The notes beneath the pieces are model-generated. The model worked only from the letters and a program-made list of their open reading frames with translations, searched no databases and was not told the DNA's origin. From Poecilobothrus nobilitatus (taxonomy: Eukaryota > Arthropoda > Insecta > Diptera > Dolichopodidae): 64,000 nt of DNA. Each line of letters begins with the position of its first letter. The first letter of the stretch is position 1. Shown here one piece after another: positions 1 to 14,500 of the stretch. The translations under genes and the position numbers were made by a program. The stretch is from the NCBI GenBank assembly GCA_947095535.1, contig OX352774.1:110549996-110613995 (forward strand), in the 5' to 3' direction.

Positions 1-2576
1 CATATGACACAACTTCTATAATTTTTGCTTTAATAATTTTCATTTTTGCTTCCTACATTTTCAGATGCATACGTCTTCTGTTTATGATGCTTATTTTATT
101 CCAATTCGCTTTTGTAATTTTTCACACCCTCTTAGGTATTCTATTATAGTCTTTTGATTGAAAAAATCACTTCACTTTGCAAAATGGTCTTGCTAATACC
201 TTAAGTATTTTATTTTTATATTATATATAAGTTATTTATGAAGTAAGTAACAGAGAATGTAATAAGTAAAAAATCAAACCTGCATTTAAATGTAAAAGAA
301 GGCAATCTAAAAGTTAATGACGTTAAAAATCAAGATTTACATCTAAAGGCAAAATTTACATATTATCATATTATTATTGAAATTTAAGTTAATTCGTTAT
401 TCATTCAACAAACTTGACGATTCAATCAATTTATTTATTTACAAATATTTTTAATTAATGAATAAGATATGTATGTAAAATGTTTATATCTTTGGCCCAA
501 CAAAATAACAAATACATTAAATTAAATCTGGCAAAGTATTTGTAAATACGAGTTTATTTCAAATTAAAAAAAAATCAATCGAAGAACAAAAATTATATGA
601 TTTTATTTGAATTTAAATAATGGTATAAACAACAAACATATATATAGCAAATTTTTTAATAAAAGACATAAATATACTAATTAGGAATTAACTAACAATT
701 ATATATTATACATTTTTTTATAAGAACATAATCAATTATTTGGGTAGAATCAGTACGTTATTTTATTTTTGTATCAAAGTAAACAAACACAGTGTGAAAC
801 AAAAGTGTATAGCAACATTCGTTGAAGTCTTCTAAGTGTTTTACTTTACAAATTTTTACTTTTAAGTTTTTGTGAAATATTTTTATTGCATATAGCTTGT
901 TTTGCCTTTCTTTTCATCTTTCAATCATTCAGCTTTAATAAGCTCTGATAAAAATATACTAAAATCTTAAATAAATAAATCAAATGATGAAGATAATATA
1001 AATTTGAAGATTTCAATTGTGGTTATCTATAAAAACACTATCAAAATAAAAAAAATAAACAAATATAAATTTCATTTGAAACAATAAAAGTCCCTCAAAA
1101 GAGTTGATCATTTATAAAAACAAAAAAAAAAATATTAAAAATAAACACAGAATTATTGATATACGTATTTTTTTTCTTTTTTTGTTTTCCAATACGACAT
1201 TTTCATTGTTATTTGAAAATGCATACACGTAATACAGAATTATATGATATAAATTTCTCTTTGAAAACATCCTTTTTTTTTTCTTTTTTTTTAATATTTA
1301 ATAAATATTTGTAAAAGTAAGTAAGTAAGCGTTACGTTTAGTATAAACACATAGACATATATATATACACAAATTTAATTGAGAAATAAATGGAGAAAAT
1401 TTCCATTTTCTTTTTTCCTTTTATATTTCGTGCGAGACAAAACAGCTGATTTTTATTTCATAATATCAATTTTATGTTAATGCAAGATATATGTAGGTAC
1501 AAAATATATACAAATAAATGTATTTATAGTATTTCAACTAGTCCTTATCATTATATTGTATTTTTACTCTTTACTAAAAACTTTAACAAAACAAACTCCC
1601 AAAACACCGCCCTTTTTTTTGCTTTCTATTTATTCCTTTTTTTACCAAAAAAAAAAAAAAAGACTTAATACCACATGTAGTTGAAAATGTAAACAAAAAT
1701 ATTTTATAAATGTATCTGTGGATTAAATACAGAAATGTGAAAAAGAGTATCCTTTCTTTTATTTCCACCAAAAAAAAAAAAAAAAACAAAAAACACGAAA
1801 AGAAAATTATGAATCATGCGTAGAATAATTTTACAAAATAGAAAAAAAAAAAATATGGCACACAATAAGAAAAAGATGTTATCGTTGTTAGAAAATGAAT
1901 GTGTTTTTTTTTTGCCAAATATTAAGCTTATAAATATAAAAGACCAACCTAGAATAGTTTCTTTAAAAATTTAACTGCTCATCAATTCGTAATATAATTA
2001 AATCAATCCTAACAGTTAGAAGACAGTTTAAGTTTAACTTTAGACAAATTAATGATGTTAATCTTCAATTACAAATAATCTATAGATGTTTTTGATAAAT
2101 TAACCTCATGATAACTACAACATCTCCTCATCCGTCAAATTAATAGAATTAATATACTAAATTCTAAAGAAAAAAATAATAGCTTAGAAACTACGATGTG
2201 AATTGAATTTTTATAAACTATGTATATGTTTCCGTTACTATGTAACCGTTTCTATGTAACTATGGGGCATCGCATCGGGACTATACTTTGTTTGAAAAAT
2301 GAAGAGTTTGGAAGAATTTCTATCAAAGGATGTGTATGTCAAAAGTTCAAATTTTTGATTTAATTTTATTAAAAATTTATGAAAAATAGCTAACTCTAAT
2401 ATCTTTAAGTTTATGAGTGGTCTGTAAGAATCCAAGATGAATCTACCACCATTTAATTTAGTAAAGGTGTTGTACAATTGTGTTATAAAAAATATTTTCC
2501 TTTTGATTAATTTTATTAGTTATATACATATATATATATATATTAGTTATATACATATATATATATATATATTAGT

Positions 2577-2614
<38 letters not shown>

Positions 2615-5477
2615 TGGCTAGACCTATATATATATATACATATATGGCTAGACCGTGTTAAAAAAAAAATCACAAAAGTAAACTTTCTTTTAATTTTGGA
2701 GTAAAATTCTACAGCAGATCCAAAAATGTTCAATAGATCTGCAGGAAAACGAATTTTAATGTTTAGGAAATGTTTAGGAAAATAGTTAAAACTTAGAATA
2801 GCTTAATGGTTTTGGAACTACACATTCGTCGAGAAAAATTAAAATAAAAAAAAAAACCCCTAAGTTCTAATATAAGATTAGAGAAAGTAAAACAAAGAAA
2901 AACATCTGCTTTCCAACTTAATAAATTACGAAACTTTTAAACCCACAAAACAAGAAGAAGAATGTTACTATTCTACACTCTAACTAAATTGAATTAAGGA
3001 ATTCGATTTCACATTAATTGCTTAATTTAATTAGTTTAACTTAATTGAAGAATATGTTGTAGGTTTTAAAACATATTATCATTGCAATAAAAGTAGAACA
3101 AAAAATTTACTTTTGTATAACTAACTGAATAATCACAGATAAAATTCGAATTTTTATCCTGAAATGAATTCTTCAACTTCAATTCAACTTTTAAAGTTTA
3201 ATATAAATGCCATTCAAAAAATTACAAAAATGTCAATTATCTGTGGTAATTTTAACTAAATTGTACTTTTTGAAAATTCTTAATAAAAACAATTATCACA
3301 TTTTTAAAATAAAAATCAAACACACAAATAAACATAATATTATGTACTTACATACTACCAAAAAACTAAAGAAAAAAGTTTTGAAAATTAAATTTTCATA
3401 ATTTTTTTTTTTTAATTAGAACAAAAGAACATCTAATAATAACTTTTAATTATTTATCTTTTTTTTTTTTTTTGTCTTTAAGCTTCAACATTTCAAATCA
3501 GATCATGGTGTCGTAAAAAACCTTAAATTTGTCAAAAAGAAAATGAAATGAGAAAATACAAAGAAACAAATTAATGATTGACATTTAAATGACATTTATA
3601 TGCAATCATTCTAAATTTTCATATGTTCCTCCATGTATCTTAGCCAATGTACGTACATATATGTATATTATATTTTTGACAAGCAGGTGAAAAAAAATTT
3701 TAAGTGATTTTTTTTTTTAATAATATTAATAATTATATTATTACATTTGGTTCTATTTTAGTTTCCATTTATTTTTACATTCTATATTTTAATATTCGTA
3801 TAAAATTCTTAGATAGAATTACACAGTAATAATATCTTTTCTGGTATGGTCATAAGATGGATTTTTCATTTAAGACGATCATCTAAACAAATTTTGGTAT
3901 TTCTTGGGAAGCTTTTCCCAATTTTATTATTCCTATAAAAAAAAAAATTCACATTTATAGCGATTATATTAGTTTTCGCAAATGTTTTTAGTATAGGGAT
4001 AGCATGACATGCCACGATATCGAACATGTTTTTGAATGTTGTTTAAACATTTACACTTCAAATTTAATACTTACACATAAAATCACATTTTCAAATTCTA
4101 TCTTACATATTATCCTAAATTTAATTTAAATTTTTAAAATAAATGTAGATTTTTTAGATCCAAAAGTTCCATTTTTTATTTGAAACAGAAACTAAAAGAA
4201 AATGATACCGTTATAAACACCGAATATGGCGCACGTTTAAACATTGACAATAAAAACAGAGATAGGAATAATGAAAAGAAATGAAAAGAAGAAAAAAATA
4301 ACAAAAGAAAATCAACGTATTTAAAGTATCAGATCAGGGGAAATGTTTTATTTTTTACTTTTCTATTTATTGTTTTTCTTTTCTTTTTTTGTTTGTTTTT
4401 TTTCTCTATTTTTTTATTAATATTTTAAAATATTTTCAGGAAAATTTTTCATTTTGAACAACAAAGATAACATAATTTTGAACAACTGTTTCTCAATGTT
4501 GCAAAATAAAAATTATTTTGGTTGTTTTTTTTTTTCCTGTGAATTTTGTGTCTTTTTTATCAGAAACAGAGAGAATTCAAAGTTAGTTAAAAGAAAGTTT
4601 TTTTGGAAAATTCTCCATTTTCAATTATACCGTTATTTTTTTTATTTTTTTTTTTATTAGAAGTATGAATTAAAAAGTTATTCAAACGTTTTAAATTCAT
4701 CCGACCATATACAACTAAAATTCGGAAAAAAAATTATATTGCAAAAATTAATTATTTTTTTAAAGAGAATAAAAATAAAAAACAAAACAAAAAAAAAAAA
4801 ACAAATATGAAAATTGAAAATTTTAAAACGGAAAACGGAAAACAAAGAAAATCTTGAAGTGATTATAATAGGGAGTGACAGAAATTAAAAATTTGACATT
4901 ATTTTTTATCTTTTATTATTTTCTTAGTTTGTATTTTTTTTTTATTTTTGCTTTTTTTTTTTGATTTTTTTATATAAAAATTGCCGCTGATCACCATAAA
5001 AACAAAAAAAAAAACATACAATAAAATAAAAAAAGAAATTAACAATTATTTTTTAAATTGTGTGTTAATTGGAAAATGGAGTAATTTTAAAAGTTTATTT
5101 AAAAAAAATAAAAAGGAAAGAAAATATAAATCGGTTTTATATTTTTAATTTTAAAATTAAAAATTAATTTTTAAACTTTGGAAACTAAAAAAAAAAACAG
5201 CTATAAATTTTATATAACAGAAAACATTTAATTAAAAAGAAAAACCTTAAGTTAAAAATATTTTTTTTTTTTTGAATAATGAAAATGAGAATATAAATTA
5301 AAAACAAATTATAAAGTAAATTTTTATTAAAATTTTTACCTATTGAAAAAATTTAACCAAAAACAAAAAGTTTTTTTTTTTGTAATTGTTGGATTATATT
5401 ATTATACTGAAACATAAGTTTGTCATAAAAAAAATTATTATTTTGTATTAAAACTATTATTTTTCAAAAATTTGGAT
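1..5477. other. Upstream region of LMX1, no gene seen
   Basis: This stretch holds no open frame that looks like protein. It is made of A/T runs and low-complexity DNA, plus a TA-rich minisatellite at 2516-2656. The promoter and 5' UTR of the LMX1 gene should lie in its right-hand part, but the composition hides any TATA box or initiator. Short open frames at 1474-1668, 2437-2661, 3207-3401 and 4454-4660 are low-complexity Lys/Asn/Ile/Phe/Tyr strings and are not supported. Confidence 0.6.
2516..2656. repeat. TA-rich minisatellite
   Basis: A unit of the form ATTAGTTATATACATATATA, followed by extra TA repeats, occurs three times in a row. It then gives way to two copies of CATATATGGCTAGACC separated by TA repeats. 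The two unit types adjoin without a gap. It is probably unstable in length. Confidence 0.85.
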
Positions 5478-5514
5478 ATGATTGAAGATCAACATCAAGT
5501 TCCCATTTCAATGT
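5478..5514 (+). CDS. Lmx1a: LMX1 coding exon 1 (start codon, inferred)
   Basis: The exon reads [12 protein letters not shown] plus one base, then a strong donor (T|GTAAGT). The acceptor of exon 2 needs exactly one base from upstream (x|AT), so T+AT gives Tyr and the frame continues to the end of the gene. The reading frame upstream has no other ATG before an in-frame TAA near 5415. The fit of phase, donor strength and total length divisible by three supports it, but the exon is only 12 codons long and 8.7 kb from exon 2. A different start exon is possible. Confidence 0.6.
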
Positions 5515-8500
5515 GTAAGTCAAAGTAAAAAAAAAAAATATTTAATTTATTTTATTTAAATAATTTTTTTATTTTTTTTTTGTTTAAGCCTGTTTGAATT
5601 AAAGAAAAAGTATAATTTTCTTTTGGATTATAATTATAGTAATAAAATTACAGAAATTAAGCGATTTTTAAGTGCTTAAATTCTTAAATTTATATTATTA
5701 TATTTTAAGCAAATTTTAGATCTTTGAATTTATTTTAAAAGGATGATTTATACTAAAACATTTTGCTTTCTAACTAAAGATACAGAAACAACAAAATATT
5801 CAGAATAATTTTCATGATTTGTTATTAAGCCGTCGGGTTTTGTAAAATATTTTTATTTTTTGATTTTAGATAAAATTAAAAAAGTAAATCAGAATTAAAA
5901 ATTTAAGTATTTTTTTTTTTTGTAATTAGGTTTGTATATTTGGTATACAAGAATGTATTGGTTAAAAGAAAAAAAAAAAACTAGTTCTATCTACACTCAC
6001 ATTTTTAAAGAAGCAGCTGGGCTTTTGCTACCTGGCACATTTATGTGACAGTGTACCATTTAATATTATTTATTTATTTATTTTGATTCCCCTATCACAT
6101 ACAATGTGATGAGGAGGAAATGATTCAAGGTTTTCATTTCAAATATATAACTATAGTTGATGTGGTACAAGTATTAAATCATAATTATATGTTATTTATT
6201 TTGTTTATCTACATTATATCATTATATTTTACATAATATTTTGACTTAACCAAGATTTTAACCGGAGAACTTTCGCCTGAAATACTGGCGAATTAGTGCC
6301 CCATTGGCTAATTTTAAGCACATAATATCTGGATTTCTTTTTATTTACATTTTTAAGACTACTTAAATGCCATAGTTCCCTTGGAAAAAAAAAACCTTGA
6401 CAAGTACCTAATTCAAATATTTTGTTAATTAATATTATTTTTAATTTTAAAATTGCATAACTAAATTAATTTACTAGATATTTTTAAGAAATAGCCAATT
6501 TCATATTTTTTTTGATTGTATGTCAACATATATACATATATAAATATATTTGTATACTTATATGTATATTCAAAGGATACATATAAGTATACAAATAAAT
6601 TTTATCCGAAAATTTCGTAATATAATTAAAAATCCAAATAAAATAGGAAACTTTAATAACTGAATTGGTATTAATTTTAAGTAAAAATTAATAAATTAAA
6701 TTTTTAAAAAGTTTTTAATAGTAAGTTCTCGCATCCTTATATCTTATATACTTTATGCCTACTAACTAACAAAATATCACTTTTAATTTTGTTTACAATC
6801 AAGCTTATTCTAATATCCTAAATCAGCTCTGTTAATCGGCATTACCTCCTCATCAGTTATCAGTTAGCAAAGGGGAAAAAGTTATTGTGTGGCATTATGC
6901 ATGTAACCAAGTTTAATTTTTAAATTGACATTTTCGTTAAATATTTTAAAACAAGTTCTAGGTGCAGGGATACATTTGAAATGTTTCTGAAGTGAGGTTT
7001 ATTTATATTTAAAATATAGTAACGAATAGAATAAATAGTTGAGTTCTTTATTTAATTCAAAACCACAAAAAGAAAATAACCAATTAAACTAATATTTATA
7101 TACAATTATTTATAATTAATTACCTATATACTTACTTCAGTTGTGCTTTTTAACACGGTAAACCGTTTAAGTAATTAAATTTTTAATCTTATAATTTTTT
7201 TTTTTAAATTTTACAAAATATTTAAATTTTTAATTATTTTCAATGTGTTATTTTCCAATAAATTTAGTTTAAAGTTTATAGTTTAGTTTAAACTGACGAC
7301 TTTAGTTAATATTATTTACTTTAAGTGAATACATTTTTACTTCAAGTGAAAATTTTTTACTTAAAGTAGAGAATATTTAGTTAAAGTGGAAGAGTTTTTA
7401 CTTTAAGTGAAGACATTACTGTTATAAATTATAATTTAATTTATAAGTAAAAAATTTTCACTTGAAGTAAAAATGTCTTCAGTTAAATTAAAAAGGGTAT
7501 ATATTAACCGTGATTTGCACTCAGAACGACAGATCTCTTTTTCAATTACCAAAAATGGAGATTTGATAGTATAGTAAATATTTCTTTATATATAATGGCG
7601 TAAATTTTTAAGTTTTATGGTTTAAAAATGACTTTTGTCGTCAAAGGAAGATTAAAAAAAATTTTCAAACTTTTTAATTTTCAAATTTAAAAAAAAAAAA
7701 AAATAGAATTTTATCAAATCCATCATAATATATATAAATTCCAAATACTTTTTATGGTACATTAAAAAAAAAAGTTAATTAACCGCACATTAAAGAATAG
7801 ATAAGATTTTCAACAGGATATGACAGAAAATCAATAAATGAATAAAATATATAAATTTTCAATAAATTAAATATGTATTAATTAGAAAAGGATATCCTAT
7901 TAAAATTTTAAAAATATTAAATAAAAAATTATTTGATTTTTTTATGTATGAAATCAATTATTTCACTTTAATTTTATGTAATTTTTGCATTTAATAATTT
8001 CAAATTTAATTAATTAAAGAAATCTTAATTTGTTAAATTACTTTGGAATTTAATAATATTACACTATATGTATATATGAATATATATATATATATATATA
8101 CTTTTCATACAGTTCAAATTTCATCAAATTCTTTGTTATAAAATTCAACATATTATTTTCCTATCTTTTATTATATTAAAATCTATCTAAATTAGTATAT
8201 TATTTTAATATACAAAAAATATTTTCTAAATATACAAAAAGAGTTTAAATATGGGCAAAAATAAAATACTAAAATTAACACTTTAGTTGCAATATGATAT
8301 ATTATAAATAATTAAAATATAAATATAATATAATTAAATAAATAGGTATAATTTATACTAATTCCAAAAGAATCTGTTTTCTTTAATTAAAAAATGTTTC
8401 GAAGATAACAAAAAGTTTAGATCATGAAAGATGAAAGTTTAAATAACAACGTATGAATGTGAGTTTATCACAAAATTAATTTAAAATTTTTCTTATTAAA

Positions 8501-11500
8501 AAAAAAAAAATACTTTATTAACCAAGGCCCGCGTTTTGAAAATTAATTCGCATTGTTAAGAAAAGATATTCAAAGGAGACAAAATAATTTTCTATAGATA
8601 ATAAACACTTAGAGTATAGTCCATATACAAAGCTTAGTCAGTATTCAGAATTACCAAAAAAAGAAAATACAAAATGAAGATAATACAGAATAATGTCAAA
8701 GGTCATCAAATTGGTCAAGAATTTCGATATAGGAAGACCTATATAACAGTAAATGTCAATAAACTGATAAACGATGATAAACCATTTTACTAGGTTAGTT
8801 AAAGTGGCTGCCAAAAAGACTTAAACAGTATTTGGTCCATTGTGATACCACATAGAAACTATTCTATCCCACCCCTTAACATGAATTTCAGCTTTTTGCA
8901 ATACTCTTCACATTTTTCCATCTACCATGGACAACCATTCTACTAATAAAACTTCAATTTGAACCAAATATATTCAAATATTTCGTGCTAATACTTATAA
9001 TATTACAAGAGTCAACAATTTAATCCTTTTTAGCACATTTTCAAAAAAAATTTGGAAAAATATTCCTATTAGTTTCACTCTGTTTGACCATCCGTCCGTC
9101 TGTTTACAAAATTTCTATTCCATTTAAAATAAAATTTTGGAATATAAGTTTCTAAAAAAAATTATTGGTGTGTGACTTTTTTATGGAGCCTCCACAATTA
9201 ATGAGGAACAACTTTCAAATTTGAAAAAAATTGTTTGCTTCCTCCATATCTCCGGAACGTTTTTGTTTAGAATCTTGAAATTGAATAAAAAAACAGAGAA
9301 GACAGATCTGTCAGGATTCGATTAAGTTACAACAGAATTTTTTTTGCACCTACCATTGAAATTGAAAGTTTACTATTTTTAGATAGGTGTAACTTTGTTC
9401 ACATTTTTTCACAACATTATATTTTTATATGTTTTAACAGTTTTTCTTAAGTATATATAGGGTTTCCTTAAAATTAAAGAAAGTGGCATTTGATTTTTAC
9501 ACTATTTTACATATTTTGGTGCAAGTAATATTTCTAATCTATTTTTATTGTCTTTTTGAAAATTTGCGCCTTTAGAAAGCTTTGATTTTATAAACTGTCT
9601 TGTTTTTATATTTTTTTTTGTTTTTATGGTTTCCAAAGAATCGACAATCATATAGGAAATGCTAAGGTTACTATCATGCGAATGAATTTAATTTGATTGT
9701 ATACCAAATACCTGTATACCACTTGCCTGTATTTTTATTTGCTTGTGCCTTATCGCGTAGTGTCACTTTCGCTAAACGAAAATCGCATTCGGAAATTTGG
9801 AACTTTGAAAATGGAAAATCGCAGGGTTGCGAATGGGAAATTAAAATTTTGATACTATGGTGTCTAACTGTGTAAGCATTATATAGTATAAAAAATTTAA
9901 TTTTTTAAATCGCAACTCTGTCATTTTCATTTTCAAAGTTCCAAATTTTCGAATTCGAGTTTCGTTTAACGAAAGTAGCAGTACGCGGTAAGGCACCTGT
10001 ATTATTATTTGACTGTATTTCATTTGACTGCATTTTATTTGATTGGATTTCCTTTCCCAGAATTCTAAAATCCAACCTAATTATATCTATTAAACACATA
10101 TTTTAACAACAAGAGGAGACTATTGCCCCAAACCGTTATTAAACAAATTGTTGAAACTCTGATTTTGTAACCAACATCTAAAATTCTCTCTAAATCTATG
10201 TTTTACATACAGTTAAATAAAAGTCAAATATTAGTACAGACAAATGAAATACAGTCAAATGATTATATATAGGCAACTTGTAAAAAATAATGTTAAATGA
10301 CTATTCAGGTAAATGAAATACATAGGCATATGACACGCTCCCAAAATATTATCATCAAGAATTAAAGCTGTAAGACATAAATCAAAGAGGAAGTAAAAAC
10401 ATTAATCAAAATTTATCATTTTATTTTAAAAATAAATCTTATTCTTTTCAACATTAAATTCATTGATTCATTAATACGATTATTTTTTATATTAAATGTT
10501 TAATTAAAAACAGACAAGTGTCAGAAAAATAATATAGCATCTTAAAAACTATTAATACTTTTATATAGTTTATAGACAAATTAATCCTTTTGAATTCTAT
10601 TATTTAAAATAATAAACAATATGTTCAAAAAAAAAAAATATTATAATTCTTAAGTGTTTCCTGTCATCTACTACCAATGAAATCAATTCGCTTTTAATCA
10701 ACAAACAATTTTATTTTCTTTGACCATATTATATACATATGTACATATACGTATGTATGTATGTATTATAATTTTTTTATTCATCATTTCTAAATCCTTA
10801 ATTCTAATTTGACACTATTATCTTTTGTTAAATATAATTACGAAAAATATTATAAGATCTTTTAAAAGGCAAAGAATTAAATATATCTATTTATATAAAA
10901 ATAAAACAAAATACAAATGTCAGATTAGACAGCTTGACATTTTGTAAAGTTTATATGTATATAGTTTGTCAACACCTGTTACAATACGAATACAATAAAA
11001 ATAGTATAATAATATTTTATATGTATAGTAAAAATTTGTATATAAGTTCAGATTAAAATAATATCAAAAATACATATATTATATTATAATTTAAATGAAA
11101 TAAACTCACACCTTTAAAATAGGTACGAATAATTTCATACATACATATATACTTACATAATTATACAAGTGTTATTTTAATATTATATTAAACCTATATT
11201 TTATGATTTTGCACCATCACCAAATGCATTAAGATAAATAAATTTTTTTGGGATTTTACTATGATAGTGCATGATGAGTTGATGTCTATAAAAAAGAAAA
11301 GAAACAAATATTATGCGGATACAACAAAATCATTTTTTTTTATTTTCTGTTTTTTTTTTTTTTCAATAAATTTTTCAATAATTCAACAAGATAACAAAAA
11401 AATAAAAAAAATAAAAAAGGGGGAAAACCGTTTTATTAAAATGAAGGACTTTTTGTATATACATAGAAGTAGTTATCCTGAAAAATGAACATATTGGATT

Positions 11501-11538
11501 TCGTGATTAGTCCGCTTGTTATAATATTATAAAAGAAT

Positions 11539-11580
<42 letters not shown>

Positions 11581-14500
11581 CGTATATGTACATATTATAA
11601 AGAATTTAAGTTGAATATATATTTTATGAATTCTTTATTGGTTTGTGTTATAAAAAGTGTGAGTCAATGAACAAGAAAAGGATTCACTCAAAAAAAAATG
11701 GATTTGATAATGTTTATTCATAAGAATGAGTTCTTAACTTATATTATACTTTTTAAAATTTTTGTTTTTTTTTTTTTTTTTGCAATAATCCTTTTGTGTT
11801 TATAGAATTTTTTTTTTTTTGTTTTTGTTGGCTTTTATATGCTTGAAGTCGATTGAATTTTGAACAATATTTAAAAAATTTAATTAAGTTTAAGTAAGTG
11901 TGTTTTTTTTTTTGATTAAAAATATTTAAAAAAATTCTTGGTTTAAAAAATTACCAAAATATTATAAAGAAAAATATGTCCTCTTTATATTTTTGTTGAA
12001 AAATAGAAAATTTTTTAGACTAAATTTTATAACTAATATTTAGTCGTTTGTAATTTAATTTGCTTAAGTAAAAATGTATATAAAAAATTTACTTTTTAAT
12101 TACACTTTAATAATTACTAATTTAATTAAACATATACTCCTTCCTGTTTTCTTTTAAGCTAGTACAAAGTTAAAGCTTTTAGCAAAAAAAATGCCATTTA
12201 AAATAACTCTAGCAATTCTAATTATATTGTGTATCAATTGCGTACTGTTTTTTTAATAAATAAAATTACAGTTATATTTTTTGTCGACAAACTCCGACAT
12301 AGCTTATGCGTAGGAAAGAAAATGTTATAAGCCTTAAAAATCTGGGGTATCATTTTATTTAATCTACGAAACTGTACAGCAAAAAATCTCAAAACAAATA
12401 TTTTCACAATCAAATTTTTTTAGATTTCAATAGTTGGTAAAGAATTAATGAAATGTCGGTTAGGTTGGTAGGTCGGTTGACTATAGACGAAATAACGGTC
12501 TCTAGCTTTCGTGTGGTTTGGGCAACTGGACGTAGACTAAAAAATTGTGGATTATTCCTTGGACTAGTCTGTGGGTTAAGAACAGGTGGTTGTATTACTG
12601 GTGGATTAGCCATTGCATACGTAAGCAATAACAATCACAAGAGAAGTCCCATCCCATATGATTTCTCTTTCCATCCTATATAATTTTTTTTGGTTTAGAT
12701 GCCTAATCAGTCTCTTTCTTTTAGTAATATACAGCCTGTATAACTAAATATATAATGTATAACCAAGAAATTATCTTAGGTTAATTTGATTTAATTATTC
12801 TATAATGCTATTAATCTAGCTTACTGCTTATTTCTTCCTCTCGTTCTAAGTTATATGATACTGATATTTCGTATTATATTTGGCATTTTTTAATGCATTT
12901 TAACCACCTTATTTATTTTAGCATGCTAATTTTACTTTATTAGTAATTTTACTTAGATGGAATGACTTTTAGAAACATTTACAATGATTCAATTCCTAAG
13001 TACTCTTAAGTAGTCCGTCGAAAATTTTTGTGTTAATTTTAATTAATTTTAAAGGTGTTTATTTTTAATTTTATTGCATTTTTTCTTTTTTATACTGTTA
13101 TTTTCTTAACCCTTAGATTGGGTGCCTCTTATGGTAGCTACACGGCACGAAAAATAAATAAGGCCCACATTTTTGAAGGTCCACATTTTCCAAAGATAAT
13201 AAAATCACTTTAAAATATTGTAATTTGCACCAAAATTTGTAAATTTTCTTATATGAGAAAAACTGAAAACTTTTATATGTAAGAAAGACCTGTGTAAAAA
13301 ACTATATACTTATGAAAAAAAAACAATAGATACTTTCTTCAATTCATTTGGCGTTAGTTTGTTTGGTAAAATATTATAAGCAGAACCTAATATATACATA
13401 TTTATCTAATACATCATATAACATAGTACACATACATAAATAGGACCTTTTAAAACTTTGAACGGCTGTAGTTCTATAATGGATGGATAAAATGGTTGCT
13501 GCACAACATTAATTTTCATTAAGCGATCTATGATTAAATTTCATTTTTTTTTTTATCTTAAACAATGTAAAAGTTTTTTAAACGGACGAACGGACGAACA
13601 GAGTGAAACTTATATGAAAATTTTTCAAATTTTTTTTGTACACATAATGGATATAAAAAACTATGGATTTATTCAAATATAGGAACAAATTAAAAACCCC
13701 AAAAAATATTGAAAGATACATGCACATTTAAAGCATATTATTTTAGTTAAATCATTTAGAAACTACCCTTATACTTAGAATACAATTTGATATATAACAA
13801 ATTAAAAAAAAAATTAAGAAAAACAATTTTTAAAGGTTTTTAATTTAATTTTAATTTTAACCAGAAACTGAAAACATTTAAAATTTAATTTCTAATTCAA
13901 AAATCAACCATAATTAAATTATAGAATCCTTAAATCGTTTAATACACGTAACATTCTTTGAAGTGGTCTTTACTCATTTTTAACAAAATTTCTATATTCA
14001 ATTTTTTTTTTTAATTAAACTTTTTTGAATTTTAAATATGTATTCGGTATACAAAAAAGTTTTCATAATTTTTTTAGAAACTTAAAACATAACTACAAAA
14101 AAAAATTTTTCCACATCATAAAACATAATGAAATTTTATTATTTTAGAAAAAACTAAAATTATTATTTGAAAATTAATATCTAAATTATTTTCAAAAATT
14201 ATTTTTTTAGATCCATTGGACATAAAATGCCACCCACAAGAATTAACACAACAACAACAACAACAGCTTTCAAATATAACTAATGGTATAACATTAAACG
14301 GAAATACCGGAAACGGAAGAATGTTAACAGGCATATCAACAACACAACAACAACCATCATCAGTACCATTAACAGTACCATCATTAACATCATCAACAGG
14401 ATTACCATCAGATGTTTTAGCATCTGATGTTGGTGGTCTACTTGAAGCAATACAAAATCATCATCAACAACAAATACATCATCATCATCATACAATATTA

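Larger units (their letters stand above)
5515..14210. other. LMX1 intron 1 (8.7 kb), repeat-rich
   Basis: This long first intron holds no recognised gene. It contains three foldback structures (6548-6596, 7331-7476, 9745-9996), an F1 repeat piece (9028-9605), a reversed F1 piece (13455-13640), TA microsatellites near 8075-8101 and 11541-11577, and a less AT-rich patch at 12453-12683. Long first introns of patterning genes often hold enhancers, but nothing here shows that directly. Confidence 0.6.

Noticed and set aside
1474..4660. Short frames upstream of LMX1
   Set aside because: Low-complexity translations of A/T runs, with no conserved-looking sequence.
6000..6130. Possible SINE tail (CACATTTATGTGACAGTGTACC)
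   Set aside because: Only a short stretch resembles the SINE 3' end and no head or body could be found.
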